Origin: Caballeronia catudaia
GTDB lineage: Bacteria; Pseudomonadota; Gammaproteobacteria; Burkholderiales; Burkholderiaceae
Assembly: GCF_001544755.2 (NCBI RefSeq)
Contig: NZ_FCOF02000014.1
Location: 62,001 to 126,000, forward strand
Length of the DNA stretch: 64,000 bases
Direction of reading: 5' to 3'
The notes below the pieces were generated by a model. It was not told where the DNA came from and did not search any database. It saw only the letters and a list, made by a program, of their open reading frames with translations. Both the position numbers and the translations under genes were made by a program. Below, in pieces: positions 25,030 through 34,079 of this stretch (the first letter of the stretch is position 1; every line of letters starts with the position of its first letter).

Positions 25030-26364
25030 ATGCGCGCCCCGACGACACAACCGCGCCCGCAGCCCGAATCGCTATGGCGGGCGATGGCAGCGCGCGTGCC
25101 CACGATGAACGCGCCCGTGAGCACGGGCGCACCGCTCGCACGCGATATCAATGTGGAAGTGGCGATCATCGGCGCGGGTTATTCGGGCTTGAGCGCCGCG
25201 TATGCGTTGCAAAAACGCGGCGTCGAATGCGCGGTGCTCGATGCGAATCCGGTCGGCTGGGGCGCGAGCGGGCGCAATGGCGGCGTGGTGTCGTCGAAGT
25301 TTCGCGTGTCGTTTCCCGCGATCGCGAGCGCGCATGGCATCGACGTCGCGAAGCGCATGCATCGGCTCGCGCATGATGGCGTGCGCACCGTCGAGGCGTT
25401 CATCGACGAGTTCAGGCTCGAACGCGCGCGCTTCGAGCACACGGGCAGCCTGCGATGCGCGCATACGGAACGCGCGCTGGAGTCGATACGCGCCGAAGCG
25501 GACTGGGTTCGCACGGCGCTGAACGATACGTCGATGAGCGTGCAATCGCGCGCGGAAGTGGAGCACGAGACCGGCTCGAAGGGTTTCGTCGGCGGTGTGC
25601 TGAGCGCGGACGCGGGCACGATCCTGCCGCTGGAATACGTGCGCGGCATCGCGGCGGGATTGACCGCGCGCGGCGTGAAGATCTACGAGTCGACGCCTGT
25701 TATCGACATGTCGCGCGCGCAGGATGGCCGCGTGCTTTTGAAGGCGCCTGGCGGCACGGTGCGCGCGAAGCAGGTCATCGTCGCGACGAACGCGTATTCG
25801 AATCTGACCGACGCCACCGCTTCGTATCATCGCGAGCTCGTGCCGTTCAGAAGCGCGATGATCGCGACCGCGCCATTGCCGCCGGAACTGGATCGGCAAC
25901 TCATGGTCAATCGGCGCAGCTACACCGAAACGCGCCGCATGATGAAGTGGTTCCGCAAGGTCGATGGACGCATGCTCTTCGGCGGCCGCGATGCGTTCGG
26001 CAAGGAAGGCGAGCCGACCGGCTTCGATGCGCTGCAACGCGCGATGATCGCGCTCTTTCCGCAATTGAAGGACGTGGCGGTGGACTATCGCTGGTCGGGT
26101 TACGTGGGCATGACGTTCAACGCGCTGCCGCATGTGGGCCGCAGCGACAGCGCCACCACATTCTGTCTCGGCTATAACGGCGCGGGTGTCGCGATGGCGA
26201 GTCTGATCGGCCAGCATGCGGCGGCGCTCGCGCTCGGCGACCAACCCGAGCTCGCGCTGCTCGCGCAGGACGGCTTGCGGCCCGTGCCGTTTCACGCGCT
26301 GCGCGCGCCGGGCGTGAGGCTCGTCGCCGCGTGGTATCAGTTTCTCGACGCCGTGGGTGCATGA
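25030..26364 (+). CDS. FAD-dependent amine oxidoreductase (DAO/PuuB-like)
   Basis: A 444-residue flavoenzyme with the FAD motif VAIIGAGYSGLSAAYALQKRG (about 44-64), GWGASGRNGGVVSSKF and the C-terminal GYNGAGVAMASLIGQHAAALAL. It resembles gamma-glutamylputrescine oxidase-like proteins and the module A paralog at 12043, but has a longer N-terminus before the FAD motif. The stop overlaps the permease start (ATGATG), placing it in the importer operon. It is expected to oxidise the imported amine or an acylated derivative to an aldehyde. Confidence 0.87.
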   Translation: MRAPTTQPRPQPESLWRAMAARVPTMNAPVSTGAPLARDINVEVAIIGAGYSGLSAAYALQKRGVECAVLDANPVGWGASGRNGGVVSSKFRVSFPAIASAHGIDVAKRMHRLAHDGVRTVEAFIDEFRLERARFEHTGSLRCAHTERALESIRAEADWVRTALNDTSMSVQSRAEVEHETGSKGFVGGVLSADAGTILPLEYVRGIAAGLTARGVKIYESTPVIDMSRAQDGRVLLKAPGGTVRAKQVIVATNAYSNLTDATASYHRELVPFRSAMIATAPLPPELDRQLMVNRRSYTETRRMMKWFRKVDGRMLFGGRDAFGKEGEPTGFDALQRAMIALFPQLKDVAVDYRWSGYVGMTFNALPHVGRSDSATTFCLGYNGAGVAMASLIGQHAAALALGDQPELALLAQDGLRPVPFHALRAPGVRLVAAWYQFLDAVGA

Positions 26365-27272
26365 TGACGACAGCCAAACGGATTCTCCAGGACACCGCCG
26401 TGATCCCTTCCGCGACGATCGACCCTTCGGTGCGCCATCAGCGTCGTGAAGACCGCGCGATGCTGCTGCTGATGGCGCCCGCGCTGCTGGTCATCGTCGT
26501 GCTGCTCGTCGTGCCGCTCGCGTGGCTGTCGTGGCAATCGTTCTATCACGATGGCGTGTTCTCGCTCGTGAATTACAAACGCGTCTTTACCGGCGCGTAT
26601 CTCGACACGTTTCTTCTCACGTTCAAGCTAAGTTTCATCGTGACGGCCATTACGCTCCTGCTCGGCTATCCGGTCGCGTACTTCGCGGCATCGATATCGC
26701 CGCGATGGAGCGCGCTCGTGCTCGGCATGGTGATCCTGCCGTTCTGGACCAGCGTGCTCGTGCGCACGTATGCGTGGCTCGTGCTGTTGCAACGCACGGG
26801 TCTCATCAACAAGACGCTGCTCGGCATGGGTCTCATCGATCGTCCCTTGCAGCTTTCGTATAACCAGTTCGGCACCGTCATTGCGATGGTGCATATCCTC
26901 TTGCCGTTCATGGTCCTGCCGCTCTATTCCGCGATGCAGAAGATTCCGCCGAATCTGTCGCAAGCGGGTGCGAGCCTCGGCGGTTCGCCGTTGCATGTGT
27001 TCCTGCGCGTGTTCCTGCCGCTGTCGATGAGCGGCGTGCTCGCGGGCGTGACGCTCGTCTTCGTGCTGTGCCTCGGCTTCTACATCACGCCCGAACTGAT
27101 GGGCGGCGGCAAGTCGATGATGGTGTCGATGATCGTGAGCCGCAACGTCGAGATCTATAACTCGTGGGGTGCGGCGAGTTCGGTGAGCGTGGTGTTGCTC
27201 ATCTGCGTGTTCGCGATCTTCTATGCGGTGAGCCGCGTGATTCCGCTCGAAAAGACACTGGGGGCGAAATGA
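26361..27272 (+). CDS. ABC transporter permease (PotB type)
   Basis: A 303-residue permease with six predicted membrane helices, beginning at about residue 36 (MLLLMAPALLVIVVLLVVPLAWLSW). The EAA loop reads LSQAGASLGGSPLHVFLRVFLPLSMSGVLAG. The ATG at 26361 overlaps the preceding stop; the next ATG codon immediately after is equally possible. It pairs with the next gene, which it overlaps by 4 bases, to form a polyamine-class channel. Confidence 0.9.
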   Translation: MMTTAKRILQDTAVIPSATIDPSVRHQRREDRAMLLLMAPALLVIVVLLVVPLAWLSWQSFYHDGVFSLVNYKRVFTGAYLDTFLLTFKLSFIVTAITLLLGYPVAYFAASISPRWSALVLGMVILPFWTSVLVRTYAWLVLLQRTGLINKTLLGMGLIDRPLQLSYNQFGTVIAMVHILLPFMVLPLYSAMQKIPPNLSQAGASLGGSPLHVFLRVFLPLSMSGVLAGVTLVFVLCLGFYITPELMGGGKSMMVSMIVSRNVEIYNSWGAASSVSVVLLICVFAIFYAVSRVIPLEKTLGAK

Positions 27273-28066
27273 ATAGCTTATCGTTTGGCCGCGTGACGCT
27301 CGGCGCATCGGTGATGCTGATACTGGCGTTTCTGATGATTCCCGTGGTGATCGTCGTGCCGCTGTCGTTCTCGGATGCGCGCTTCCTGACGTTTCCGCCG
27401 CCCGCGTATTCGCTGCGCTGGTATCACGCATTCTTCGATAACCCCGCGTGGATCGACGCCGCCAAGACGACTTTCGCGGCATCGTCATGCGCGGCGCTGA
27501 TCGCGACGCCGCTCGGCATCGCGGCGGCGTATGGCATTCAGTACGGGTCGCACTGGTCCTTGCGCTACTTGCGCCCGCTCCTGATGCTGCCGCTGATGGT
27601 GCCGATCATCATCGTCGCGGTGGGCGTGTTCTTCGTCTTCACGCAGATGGGCTATGTGAACACGCTCGGCGGTCTTATCATCGCCGATACGATGCTCGGC
27701 CTGCCTTATGTGCTGATCTCCGTCGGCGCGGATTTGCGCACCTTCGACCGCACGCAGGAAATGGTCGCGCGCAGTCTCGGCATGAACCGCTTTCGCGCGT
27801 TCATGGCGGTGACGCTGCCGCAAATCAAGGCGAGCGTGATTTCGGGCGCGGTGTTCGTGTTCATTCAGGCGCTCGATGAAACCGTCGTCGCGCTGTTCAT
27901 TTCCGGCGGCAATAATCAGACGCTCACGCGCCGAATGTTCGTCACATTGCGCGATGAAATCGATCCGACGATTGCCGCCATCAGCACCATGCTGACCGCG
28001 CTGACCTTGTGTCTCGTGATGATCGTCGTCGTGAGCCGGCGATCGTCGGCTGCGGCGCGGGCCTGA
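27269..28066 (+). CDS. ABC transporter permease (PotC type)
   Basis: A 265-residue permease with six predicted helices and the EAA loop MVARSLGMNRFRAFMAVTLPQIKASVISGAVFVFIQALDE, typical of PotC. The ATG overlaps the PotB-type stop (ATGA). It ends the forward operon; immediately beyond lies an aldehyde dehydrogenase fragment rather than a binding protein gene, which is instead found on the opposite strand at 29982. Confidence 0.9.
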   Translation: MNSLSFGRVTLGASVMLILAFLMIPVVIVVPLSFSDARFLTFPPPAYSLRWYHAFFDNPAWIDAAKTTFAASSCAALIATPLGIAAAYGIQYGSHWSLRYLRPLLMLPLMVPIIIVAVGVFFVFTQMGYVNTLGGLIIADTMLGLPYVLISVGADLRTFDRTQEMVARSLGMNRFRAFMAVTLPQIKASVISGAVFVFIQALDETVVALFISGGNNQTLTRRMFVTLRDEIDPTIAAISTMLTALTLCLVMIVVVSRRSSAAARA

Positions 28067-28116
28067 TTCTTTTACTGACAAAGATATGCGACGTCTACAG
28101 CAGTTTTATATCGAGT

Positions 28117-28254
28117 GTGTACGTGAATTATCCGGCCTGGGACCCGGGCTCGCCGTTCGGGGGTTACAAGCAGTCGGGAAACGGGCGCGAGTATGGCGAG
28201 TGGGGACTGGAGGCGTTTCTGGAAGTGAAGGGGATCGTGGGTTATGGGGAGTAG
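28117..28254 (+). pseudogene. C-terminal fragment of an aldehyde dehydrogenase
   Basis: The frame from about 28117 translates to VYVNYPAWDPGSPFGGYKQSGNGREYG, then WGLEAFLEVKGIVGY. This is the canonical last 45 residues of an ALDH (substrate-channel motif PFGGYKQSGNGRE and C-terminal oligomerisation strand). The remaining 430 or more residues, including the catalytic Cys and Glu, are absent. It is a remnant at the junction between the forward importer operon and the reverse GMC gene, whose last codons overlap it on the other strand. It differs from both intact ALDHs in the window. Confidence 0.85.
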
Positions 28255-29966
28255 TCGAGGGGTTGGGCGGAGATTGCGCGTTGGTCGGGCGATCTGCCGC
28301 GCAACCCATCCGCCACTCTCTCCGCGATCATGATCGTCGGCACATTCGTGTTGGCGCAAGGAATCGACGGCATCAGCGACGCATCGCACACGTATAGCCC
28401 GTCGACGCCATAGACCGCGCCATGTGAATCCGTCACCGCGTGCGGATCGTTCGATGAACCCATGCGGCAAGTCCCCGACGGATGCCACGTTCCGCCTACA
28501 TTGCGCATGACGAATGAGCTCATCGCTTCATCATCGCCGAGTAATTCGTCGATGCTCGCACCTTGCGTCACGACGCTTCTTACGAGCCCACCGCGCAACG
28601 GTCCGGCGATATCGAGCAGGGCGCTCAACATGCCGCGCTGCACGGCGTTCCATGTGCCCGGCACCGCGACCGCAGCCACACGCGGCGAATAACTCGACGG
28701 AAAGATCACATCGCAATGCGCTTTCATGGAAGCCGACGCGAGCACGCCAGCGCCGAAGCGCAATGCGAGCTTGAGCCGTTCGAGATCGCGCGCGTCGGAG
28801 AGCATCGCGAAATCGACGTCGGGTTCATCGAATGCGTTCTTCGATGCAAGCGTCACGCGTCCGCGCGAGTACGACTTGTTGACCCAGAAGAAGATCGTGC
28901 CGAGCCGATAGCCCACGGAATGCCAGCCCGAGCGCGAGAGAATCGCGCCGTGCATGTCGCCCCGCACGGTGTCGGGCAAGCCCGAAGAGAAGCGCACGAT
29001 CGCCTGCTCGTGATGTTCGTCGCGAAACGGCGTGCGTGCGGCGCGCGGCAGAAACGTCGACACGGCAATCGACGGATGCTCCATCAGATTGCGCCCGACG
29101 CCGGGGCGGTCCGCGCGCACATCGACGCCGAGCGCGGCGAGTTCATCGGCGGGACCGATGCCGCTTCTCATCAGCAACGCGGGACTGTGGATCGCACCGG
29201 CCGATACGATCACGCGCAGCGCGTGCACATCGTGATGCGTGCCGTCATCGCGAACGATGCGCGCGCCTATCGCTCGCTTGCCATCGAACAGAATGCGCTC
29301 GACGACATCGCCCGTGCGTATCGTCAGATTGCTGCGCGCTCGAACCGCATCGTCGAGATAACAGACGGACGTGGGAATGCGTTCGCCCTTCGCGCTGACA
29401 GCGATCGATCCGATGAACGTGCCGTCTTCCCAAAGCCCGTTCTGATCGTCGTGCATCGAATGACCGCTTTCGGCGAGCGCGCCGAGGACCGCGCGCACGA
29501 AGGGCGAAACACGGACCCAACGCGCGCGTTGAATACGCAACGGTCCATCATTGCCATGCAGCGGGCCGCTGAAATCGCAATCCGTTTCGAGCTTGCGAAA
29601 GTAGGGCAGACACGTCTGCCAGTTCCAGCCCTGCGCGCCGAGCGCCTCCCATTCGTCGTAGTCGGCGGGCGAGCCGCGATTGGCCATCAGCGCGTTGATG
29701 GCCGAACCGCCGCCCAGAAGCCGCGCCTGTTCATAGCGACGCAGCGCGGCGCTCATGCTCATGCGCGCCTTCAACGCTTGCCAGATATTGCGCGTGTCGA
29801 GATAGGCGCGGCCTGGATAGCGGCTGCGAATGGCATCGGGCATCGTGCGCGCGGAAATATCGCGACCCGCTTCGACGAGGCACACGTTCACGGGCGCATC
29901 TTCGGAAAGTCGCGCGGCCAGCACGCAGCCCGCCGAGCCGCCGCCCAGAATCAGCGTGTCGAACAC
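28242..29966 (-). CDS. GMC-family FAD oxidoreductase (choline dehydrogenase-like)
   Basis: A 574-residue GMC flavoprotein. It has the FAD motif TLILGGGSAGCVLAARLSE at the N-terminus, the GMC signature ARLLGGGSAINALMANRG, and the C-terminal active-site region GGTWHPSGTCRMGSS with its His, then CANTNVPTIMIAERVADGL. By family it oxidises an alcohol to an aldehyde. It follows the binding protein gene by 15 bases and is co-transcribed with it. The 3' end overlaps an ALDH fragment on the opposite strand, so the last dozen residues may have been replaced at the rearrangement junction. Confidence 0.88.
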   Translation of the reverse strand: MFDTLILGGGSAGCVLAARLSEDAPVNVCLVEAGRDISARTMPDAIRSRYPGRAYLDTRNIWQALKARMSMSAALRRYEQARLLGGGSAINALMANRGSPADYDEWEALGAQGWNWQTCLPYFRKLETDCDFSGPLHGNDGPLRIQRARWVRVSPFVRAVLGALAESGHSMHDDQNGLWEDGTFIGSIAVSAKGERIPTSVCYLDDAVRARSNLTIRTGDVVERILFDGKRAIGARIVRDDGTHHDVHALRVIVSAGAIHSPALLMRSGIGPADELAALGVDVRADRPGVGRNLMEHPSIAVSTFLPRAARTPFRDEHHEQAIVRFSSGLPDTVRGDMHGAILSRSGWHSVGYRLGTIFFWVNKSYSRGRVTLASKNAFDEPDVDFAMLSDARDLERLKLALRFGAGVLASASMKAHCDVIFPSSYSPRVAAVAVPGTWNAVQRGMLSALLDIAGPLRGGLVRSVVTQGASIDELLGDDEAMSSFVMRNVGGTWHPSGTCRMGSSNDPHAVTDSHGAVYGVDGLYVCDASLMPSIPCANTNVPTIMIAERVADGLRGRSPDQRAISAQPLDYSP

Positions 29967-29981
29967 GACAAGGCTTTAGTG

Positions 29982-31043
29982 TTACTGCATGAACTTGAGC
30001 CAGCGCGCCTTCGCCTGAATGCCGGGTTCCGATGCCCACCATTCCTCCGACAACAGCGCCTGCTTCGCCGCGTTCGCGGGCGCACTCGGCAATTCGGCCG
30101 CGCGCTTTTCGCTGATCTTGCCGGTCTTGAATGCGGCCGGATTGCCGGGGCCGTAATCGATATAAAGCGGCAGATTCGCCTGCAATTCCGGCGATACGGC
30201 GGCGTTCAGGAAGCGCACCGCGTCATTCATGTTCGGCGCGTTCTTCAGAATGCAGAGCTGGGTGTTTTGCAGAATGCCATCGTTGAACGTGAAGGCGACG
30301 TCGGGAACGTCTTTCATCACGGCGCTCGCGCGGCCGTTCCAGATCATCGTCATGTCGACTTCGCCGTCGTGCAGCAATTGCGCCGACTGCCCGCCCGAGG
30401 TCCACCACACCGTGACGTTCGGCTTGATCTGTTCGAGCTTCTTGAACGCGCGATCCACATCGAGCGGATACAGCTTGTCACGCGGCACGCCATCGGCCAG
30501 CAACGCGGCTTCGAGCACGGTCGTCGGATCGTTGCGCAATGCACGCGTGCCGGGGAAGTTCTTCACGTCCCAGAAGTCCTTCCAGCTTTGCGGCACTTTC
30601 TTCAGCGTCTTTTTGTTATAGGCGATGACCGTCGAATAGAACTCGTACGCCACCGAATAGGGCGTGCGGTATTTCTCGGGAATGGCCGCGGCGTTGGGAA
30701 TCTTCGAGAAGTCGAGCTTTTCCAGCAGACCTTCACGCCCGCCGCGCAGGCAATTCGATGTCGGCGTATCGACGACATCCCAGATCGGCTTGCCCGTCGC
30801 GCCTTGCGCCTTGATCTGCGGCCACGCATCCGGAATGCTGTCCTGATTGATGGTGATGCCGAGCTCTTTGGCGGCGGGATCGAGAATCGCCTTCGTCTGC
30901 GCTTCCTGATACGCGCCGCCTTGCGATACGAACGTGATCTTGCCCGCGGCGAACGCCGGCGCCGTTCCCGCGATGGTCAACAGCAATGTCATCGCGAGAG
31001 GACGAACAGGAATGAGCGGGCAGCGGAACCTTGCAATCTTCAT
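29982..31043 (-). CDS. ABC transporter solute-binding protein (PotD/PotF class)
   Basis: A 353-residue periplasmic binding protein with a signal peptide (core PLAMTLLLTIAGTAPAFAAG, cleavage near residue 32). The body opens KITFVSQGGAYQEAQTKAILDP, typical of the polyamine/putrescine-like class. The ATG at 31043 is preferred over a GTG one codon upstream. It is the missing binding subunit for the ATPase/permeases at 23164-28066: same transporter class, no other candidate in module B, and its promoter shares the site found before the ATPase gene. It is co-transcribed with the GMC oxidoreductase. Confidence 0.88.
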   Translation of the reverse strand: MKIARFRCPLIPVRPLAMTLLLTIAGTAPAFAAGKITFVSQGGAYQEAQTKAILDPAAKELGITINQDSIPDAWPQIKAQGATGKPIWDVVDTPTSNCLRGGREGLLEKLDFSKIPNAAAIPEKYRTPYSVAYEFYSTVIAYNKKTLKKVPQSWKDFWDVKNFPGTRALRNDPTTVLEAALLADGVPRDKLYPLDVDRAFKKLEQIKPNVTVWWTSGGQSAQLLHDGEVDMTMIWNGRASAVMKDVPDVAFTFNDGILQNTQLCILKNAPNMNDAVRFLNAAVSPELQANLPLYIDYGPGNPAAFKTGKISEKRAAELPSAPANAAKQALLSEEWWASEPGIQAKARWLKFMQ

Positions 31044-31145
31044 CACGGCGTTTTCCTCGACAAGGTTGAAGCAGTGGACGTCTTGCAGGTCGCGCCGTCC
31101 CGCCCGCCTTCATCCTCAAGCGGGGACGACGCGAGGATGAATAAA

Positions 31146-31217
31146 AATATATTGAGTCAAATAGAAGGCGGCAACGCCGGAATTGTTGGAGTGACCATGA
31201 CCTGATGTTATATCAGG
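31146..31217 (-). promoter_or_regulatory. LysR-type site and promoter of the binding-protein operon
   Basis: Reading the minus strand, TTGCCG (31174-31169), a 17-base spacer and TATATT (31151-31146) form a promoter. TCCAACAATT precedes the -35 box exactly as at 23 kb. The perfect palindrome CCTGAT-5-ATCAGG at 31201-31217 fits the LysR T-N11-A rule. Its centre lies about 35 bases from the -35 box, roughly one helical turn further away than at 23 kb. Confidence 0.6.
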
Positions 31218-31219
31218 GC

Positions 31220-31249
31220 ATTGGTCACAATGCGATTGGTCACAATGCG
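31220..31249. repeat. Two tandem 15-base direct repeats
   Basis: ATTGGTCACAATGCG occurs twice back to back (31220-31234 and 31235-31249), between the cupin gene and the LysR-type palindrome. The repeat may be a slippage product, or a pair of binding half-sites on one face of the helix offset by 1.5 turns. It ends 5 bases before the cupin stop codon. Confidence 0.8.
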
Positions 31250-31254
31250 ATGCG

Positions 31255-31602
31255 CTATTGAAAGATCACGTACACCTTGCGCATGGTTTCATCGACTTCC
31301 CATGTGCCTTCCGTGTTCGCCGCGAAGAAAAGCGTGTCGCCACCGCTGAAGTGAACGGTATCTTCGCCATCGGGCGTAAAGCGGCCGCTGCCCGCCAGAA
31401 AGTGCATGACTTCCGCCTGCTTGACCGCGCGTCGATACGTGCCGGGCGTGCATTCGAACACGCCCGTATCAATCGCCTCGCTGCCCGGAATGACTTTCTG
31501 CACGCCGGATATCCTGATCTCCTGCGTGCCTGGAAGTCCCGCCGTGCCCCAATCTTCCAATCCGTTTATCGCAATGCTTTGCTTGATCTGCTGAACTTTC
31601 AT
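31255..31602 (-). CDS. Small cupin-domain protein (DUF861/EutQ-like)
   Basis: A 115-residue single-domain cupin. The conserved core TYRRAVKQAEVMHFLAGSGRFTPDGEDTVHFSGGDTLFFAANTEGTWEVDETMRKVYVIF contains the GD and W-E turns of the DUF861 group. Members are small beta-barrel proteins often next to amino-acid or amine catabolic genes; a specific reaction is not known. It lies 10 bases after the AstE-like gene, so it is the last gene of the minus-strand operon starting at 37201. Confidence 0.8.
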   Translation of the reverse strand: MKVQQIKQSIAINGLEDWGTAGLPGTQEIRISGVQKVIPGSEAIDTGVFECTPGTYRRAVKQAEVMHFLAGSGRFTPDGEDTVHFSGGDTLFFAANTEGTWEVDETMRKVYVIFQ

Positions 31603-31612
31603 GATGTGGTCT

Positions 31613-32593
31613 TCAATGGGATCTGATTCGACGTTCGATCTTGCCGAGCCGCACGACCGTCACGCCGGGCCGCAACTGGCGCAGCGACGGCATCACGAGC
31701 ATGCAATCGTCGTAGGATGTTTCGACGCGCTCGCCGTCCGACCAGCCGATCACGCTGCCCGCATCGGGAAACACTTCGAGACCGGTGTAGTCATGGGCGA
31801 AACGGAAGTCCATGCTCTTCGCGACGACAGGTTCCGTCACGCGCACGACGAGCATTTCTTCCGGCGATGGCTGTATCCAGTCCGCGGGCAAATCTTCTTT
31901 GTCGATAACGCCGGATAGCACGAGAAAACGCGCGGTCACATCGCGTGCGACCGTTACGGCGTTCGCTTCCCAATGCTGTCCGCATTCGATGAGCAACGCA
32001 TTCTTGCTGCTTGCCGGATCGCCGAAGCCTTCGTAATCGCGCATGCGCCGCCCTTCGGGATGACCTTCATCGCAGATGACGGTCGCGGGCGTGCCGAGCT
32101 TCGCCGACAATTCGATGCCTTTATCGAGCGGCCCGGCGACGATCAAGGGCTTGCTCTTTTCATGCATCGAATGGAGATCGAGCAGCAGATCCACAGTGTC
32201 GATGACAGGCCGCATCGCGCGGGCGCGGCGCAATTCGCTCGAATCGCGCGATGTATCGTCGAGCGCCTGCGCGGTCCATACGCGATTGAAGTCCTGATCG
32301 ACGAAGCGCGACGCATCCGGCTTGTCCGCATTGAAGCGCTTATACGCGTCGACATTCGCGAACGCCAGCGTGAGCTTGCCTTGACGCGGCCGCAACTGCG
32401 CGCGCAGCAAGGCATCGACCACGATTGCGCCGCACACTTCATTGCCGTGCGTGAGCGCGTTGATCATCACATGCGGACCGTCGACGCCCGAATCGAACGT
32501 ATGCACATACGGCACGCCCGCATTGCCCGATGCGTGCGCGTCGATATCGGGAAACACAATCTCGATGGGGTATGCGTTCAAATGCGCATTCAT
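31613..32593 (-). CDS. Succinylglutamate desuccinylase/aspartoacylase family deacylase
   Basis: A 326-residue zinc carboxypeptidase-like protein of the AstE/AspA family. Zinc ligands are visible in LTHGNEVCG (His-x-x-Glu) and DLHSMHEKS (His), and NVDAYKRFNADKPDASRFVDQDFNRVW matches the substrate loop. By family it hydrolyses an N-acyl group (acetyl or succinyl) from an amino acid. The ATG overlaps the stop of the semialdehyde dehydrogenase by 4 bases. With two acetyltransferases in the neighbourhood it could close an acylation-oxidation-deacylation route; this is inference. Confidence 0.82.
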   Translation of the reverse strand: MNAHLNAYPIEIVFPDIDAHASGNAGVPYVHTFDSGVDGPHVMINALTHGNEVCGAIVVDALLRAQLRPRQGKLTLAFANVDAYKRFNADKPDASRFVDQDFNRVWTAQALDDTSRDSSELRRARAMRPVIDTVDLLLDLHSMHEKSKPLIVAGPLDKGIELSAKLGTPATVICDEGHPEGRRMRDYEGFGDPASSKNALLIECGQHWEANAVTVARDVTARFLVLSGVIDKEDLPADWIQPSPEEMLVVRVTEPVVAKSMDFRFAHDYTGLEVFPDAGSVIGWSDGERVETSYDDCMLVMPSLRQLRPGVTVVRLGKIERRIRSH

Positions 32594-34062
32594 TCGAGGC
32601 CGCCCTGACAGAGATATTTGATCGACAGATAATCGTCGAGGCCGTACTTCGAGCCTTCGCGTCCATAGCCCGATTCCTTCACGCCGCCGAACGGCGCGGC
32701 TTCGCTCGAAATCGCGCCTTCGTTGATGCCGACCAATCCCGTTTCGAGCAGACGCGACACGCGATCGATGCGTTTCGCGTTCTGGCTATAGAAGTACGAT
32801 GCGAGGCCGAACGGCGTGTCGTTGGCGACGCGAAGGGCTTCTTCTTCATCGTCGAAACGAAAGAGCGGCACGACCGGGCCGAATGTTTCCTCGCAGCTCA
32901 GTTGCATCTCGGGCGTGGCGTCGGCGAGCACGGTCGGCGCGTAGTAGTTCGGGCCGCGTTCGGAAAGGCGCTTGCCGCCGGTCAAAACGCGGGCGCCGCG
33001 TTCAACGGCGTCGTTCACATGGCGCTCGATCTTCTCGACGGCCCGCGCGTTGATCATCGGGCCGATCTGCGCATCGGCGTCGGTGGCGGGCGCGACCTTC
33101 AATGCAGCGACGCGCTTCGTCAACAAGTCGGCGAATTTGTCGTAGACGGACGATTGCACGTACACGCGATTCGGGCACACGCAGGTCTGCCCGCCATTGC
33201 GGAATTTCGATACCATCAGTCCCGTGACGGCGGCGTCGAGATCGGCGTCGTCGAACACGATGAAGGGCGCATTGCCGCCGAGTTCCAGCGACAGCTTCTT
33301 CAACGTACCCGCCGATTCGCGCGCGAGATACTTGCCCACCGGCGTCGAGCCGGTGAAGGTGATCTTGCGCACGCGGCCGTCTTCGAGCCAGTCGGCGACG
33401 GCTTCCTGCGCGTTTTCGCGCGATGCGCTGATGAGGTTCAACGCGCCCGCCGGCACGCCCGCTTCATGCGCGAGCATCACGAGCGCAAGCGCGGTGAGCG
33501 GCGTGTCTTCAGCCGGCTTGCCGATGACCGTGCAGCCCGCAGCGAGCGCGGGCGCGATCTTGCGCGCGATCATCGCGAGCGGGAAATTCCACGGCGTGAT
33601 CGCAGCGACGATGCCCACCGGCTCCTTCACCGCGCTCATGCGCTTGCCGCGCTGCTGCTGCGGAATGATGTCGCCATAGATGCGCGTGGCTTCTTCGGCG
33701 AACCAGGCGACATACGACGCGCCGTACATCACTTCGCCGCGTCCTTCCGCGAAGGGCTTGCCTTGTTCGAGCGAGATCAGACGGCCGAGCGCGTCCGCGT
33801 TCTCGACGATCAGCGCATGCCAGCGATGCAGCACGGCCGCGCGATCCTTCGGCAAGGTATCGCGCCAGGCGGGGAAGGCCCGCGCGGCGGCATCGGTGGC
33901 GGCGCGCGCATCGGCGGGGCCGCTGTCGGCCACTTGCGTGATGACTTCGCCCGTCGCCGGGTCCGTGACCGCGAAGCGCTTGCCGCTCGCTGCGGGCACC
34001 CATTTGCCGTCGATGAAGTTATCGGCGTGAATCAATTCCTTCAATTCATAACGCTTCGTCAT
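32590..34062 (-). CDS. Succinate-semialdehyde dehydrogenase-like ALDH (GabD type)
   Basis: A 490-residue ALDH of the GabD class: cofactor region PWNFPLAMIARKIAPALAAGCTVIGKPAEDTP, catalytic Glu260 in LELGGNAP, nucleophile Cys294 in GGQTCVCPNRVYVQ, and the C-terminal PFGGVKESGYGREGSKYG. It probably oxidises an omega-semialdehyde produced by the upstream aminotransferase. Succinate semialdehyde is the best-known substrate of this class, but related enzymes use glutarate or aspartate semialdehydes. The gene lies 17 bases after the ttuC-like gene and overlaps the deacylase gene. Confidence 0.88.
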   Translation of the reverse strand: MTKRYELKELIHADNFIDGKWVPAASGKRFAVTDPATGEVITQVADSGPADARAATDAAARAFPAWRDTLPKDRAAVLHRWHALIVENADALGRLISLEQGKPFAEGRGEVMYGASYVAWFAEEATRIYGDIIPQQQRGKRMSAVKEPVGIVAAITPWNFPLAMIARKIAPALAAGCTVIGKPAEDTPLTALALVMLAHEAGVPAGALNLISASRENAQEAVADWLEDGRVRKITFTGSTPVGKYLARESAGTLKKLSLELGGNAPFIVFDDADLDAAVTGLMVSKFRNGGQTCVCPNRVYVQSSVYDKFADLLTKRVAALKVAPATDADAQIGPMINARAVEKIERHVNDAVERGARVLTGGKRLSERGPNYYAPTVLADATPEMQLSCEETFGPVVPLFRFDDEEEALRVANDTPFGLASYFYSQNAKRIDRVSRLLETGLVGINEGAISSEAAPFGGVKESGYGREGSKYGLDDYLSIKYLCQGGLE

Positions 34063-34079
34063 GATCGTCTCCAGATGAA

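Noticed and set aside
28563..31205. A plus-strand open frame of about 880 codons
   Set aside because: It is antisense to the GMC oxidoreductase and PotD-type genes, both with full sets of family motifs.
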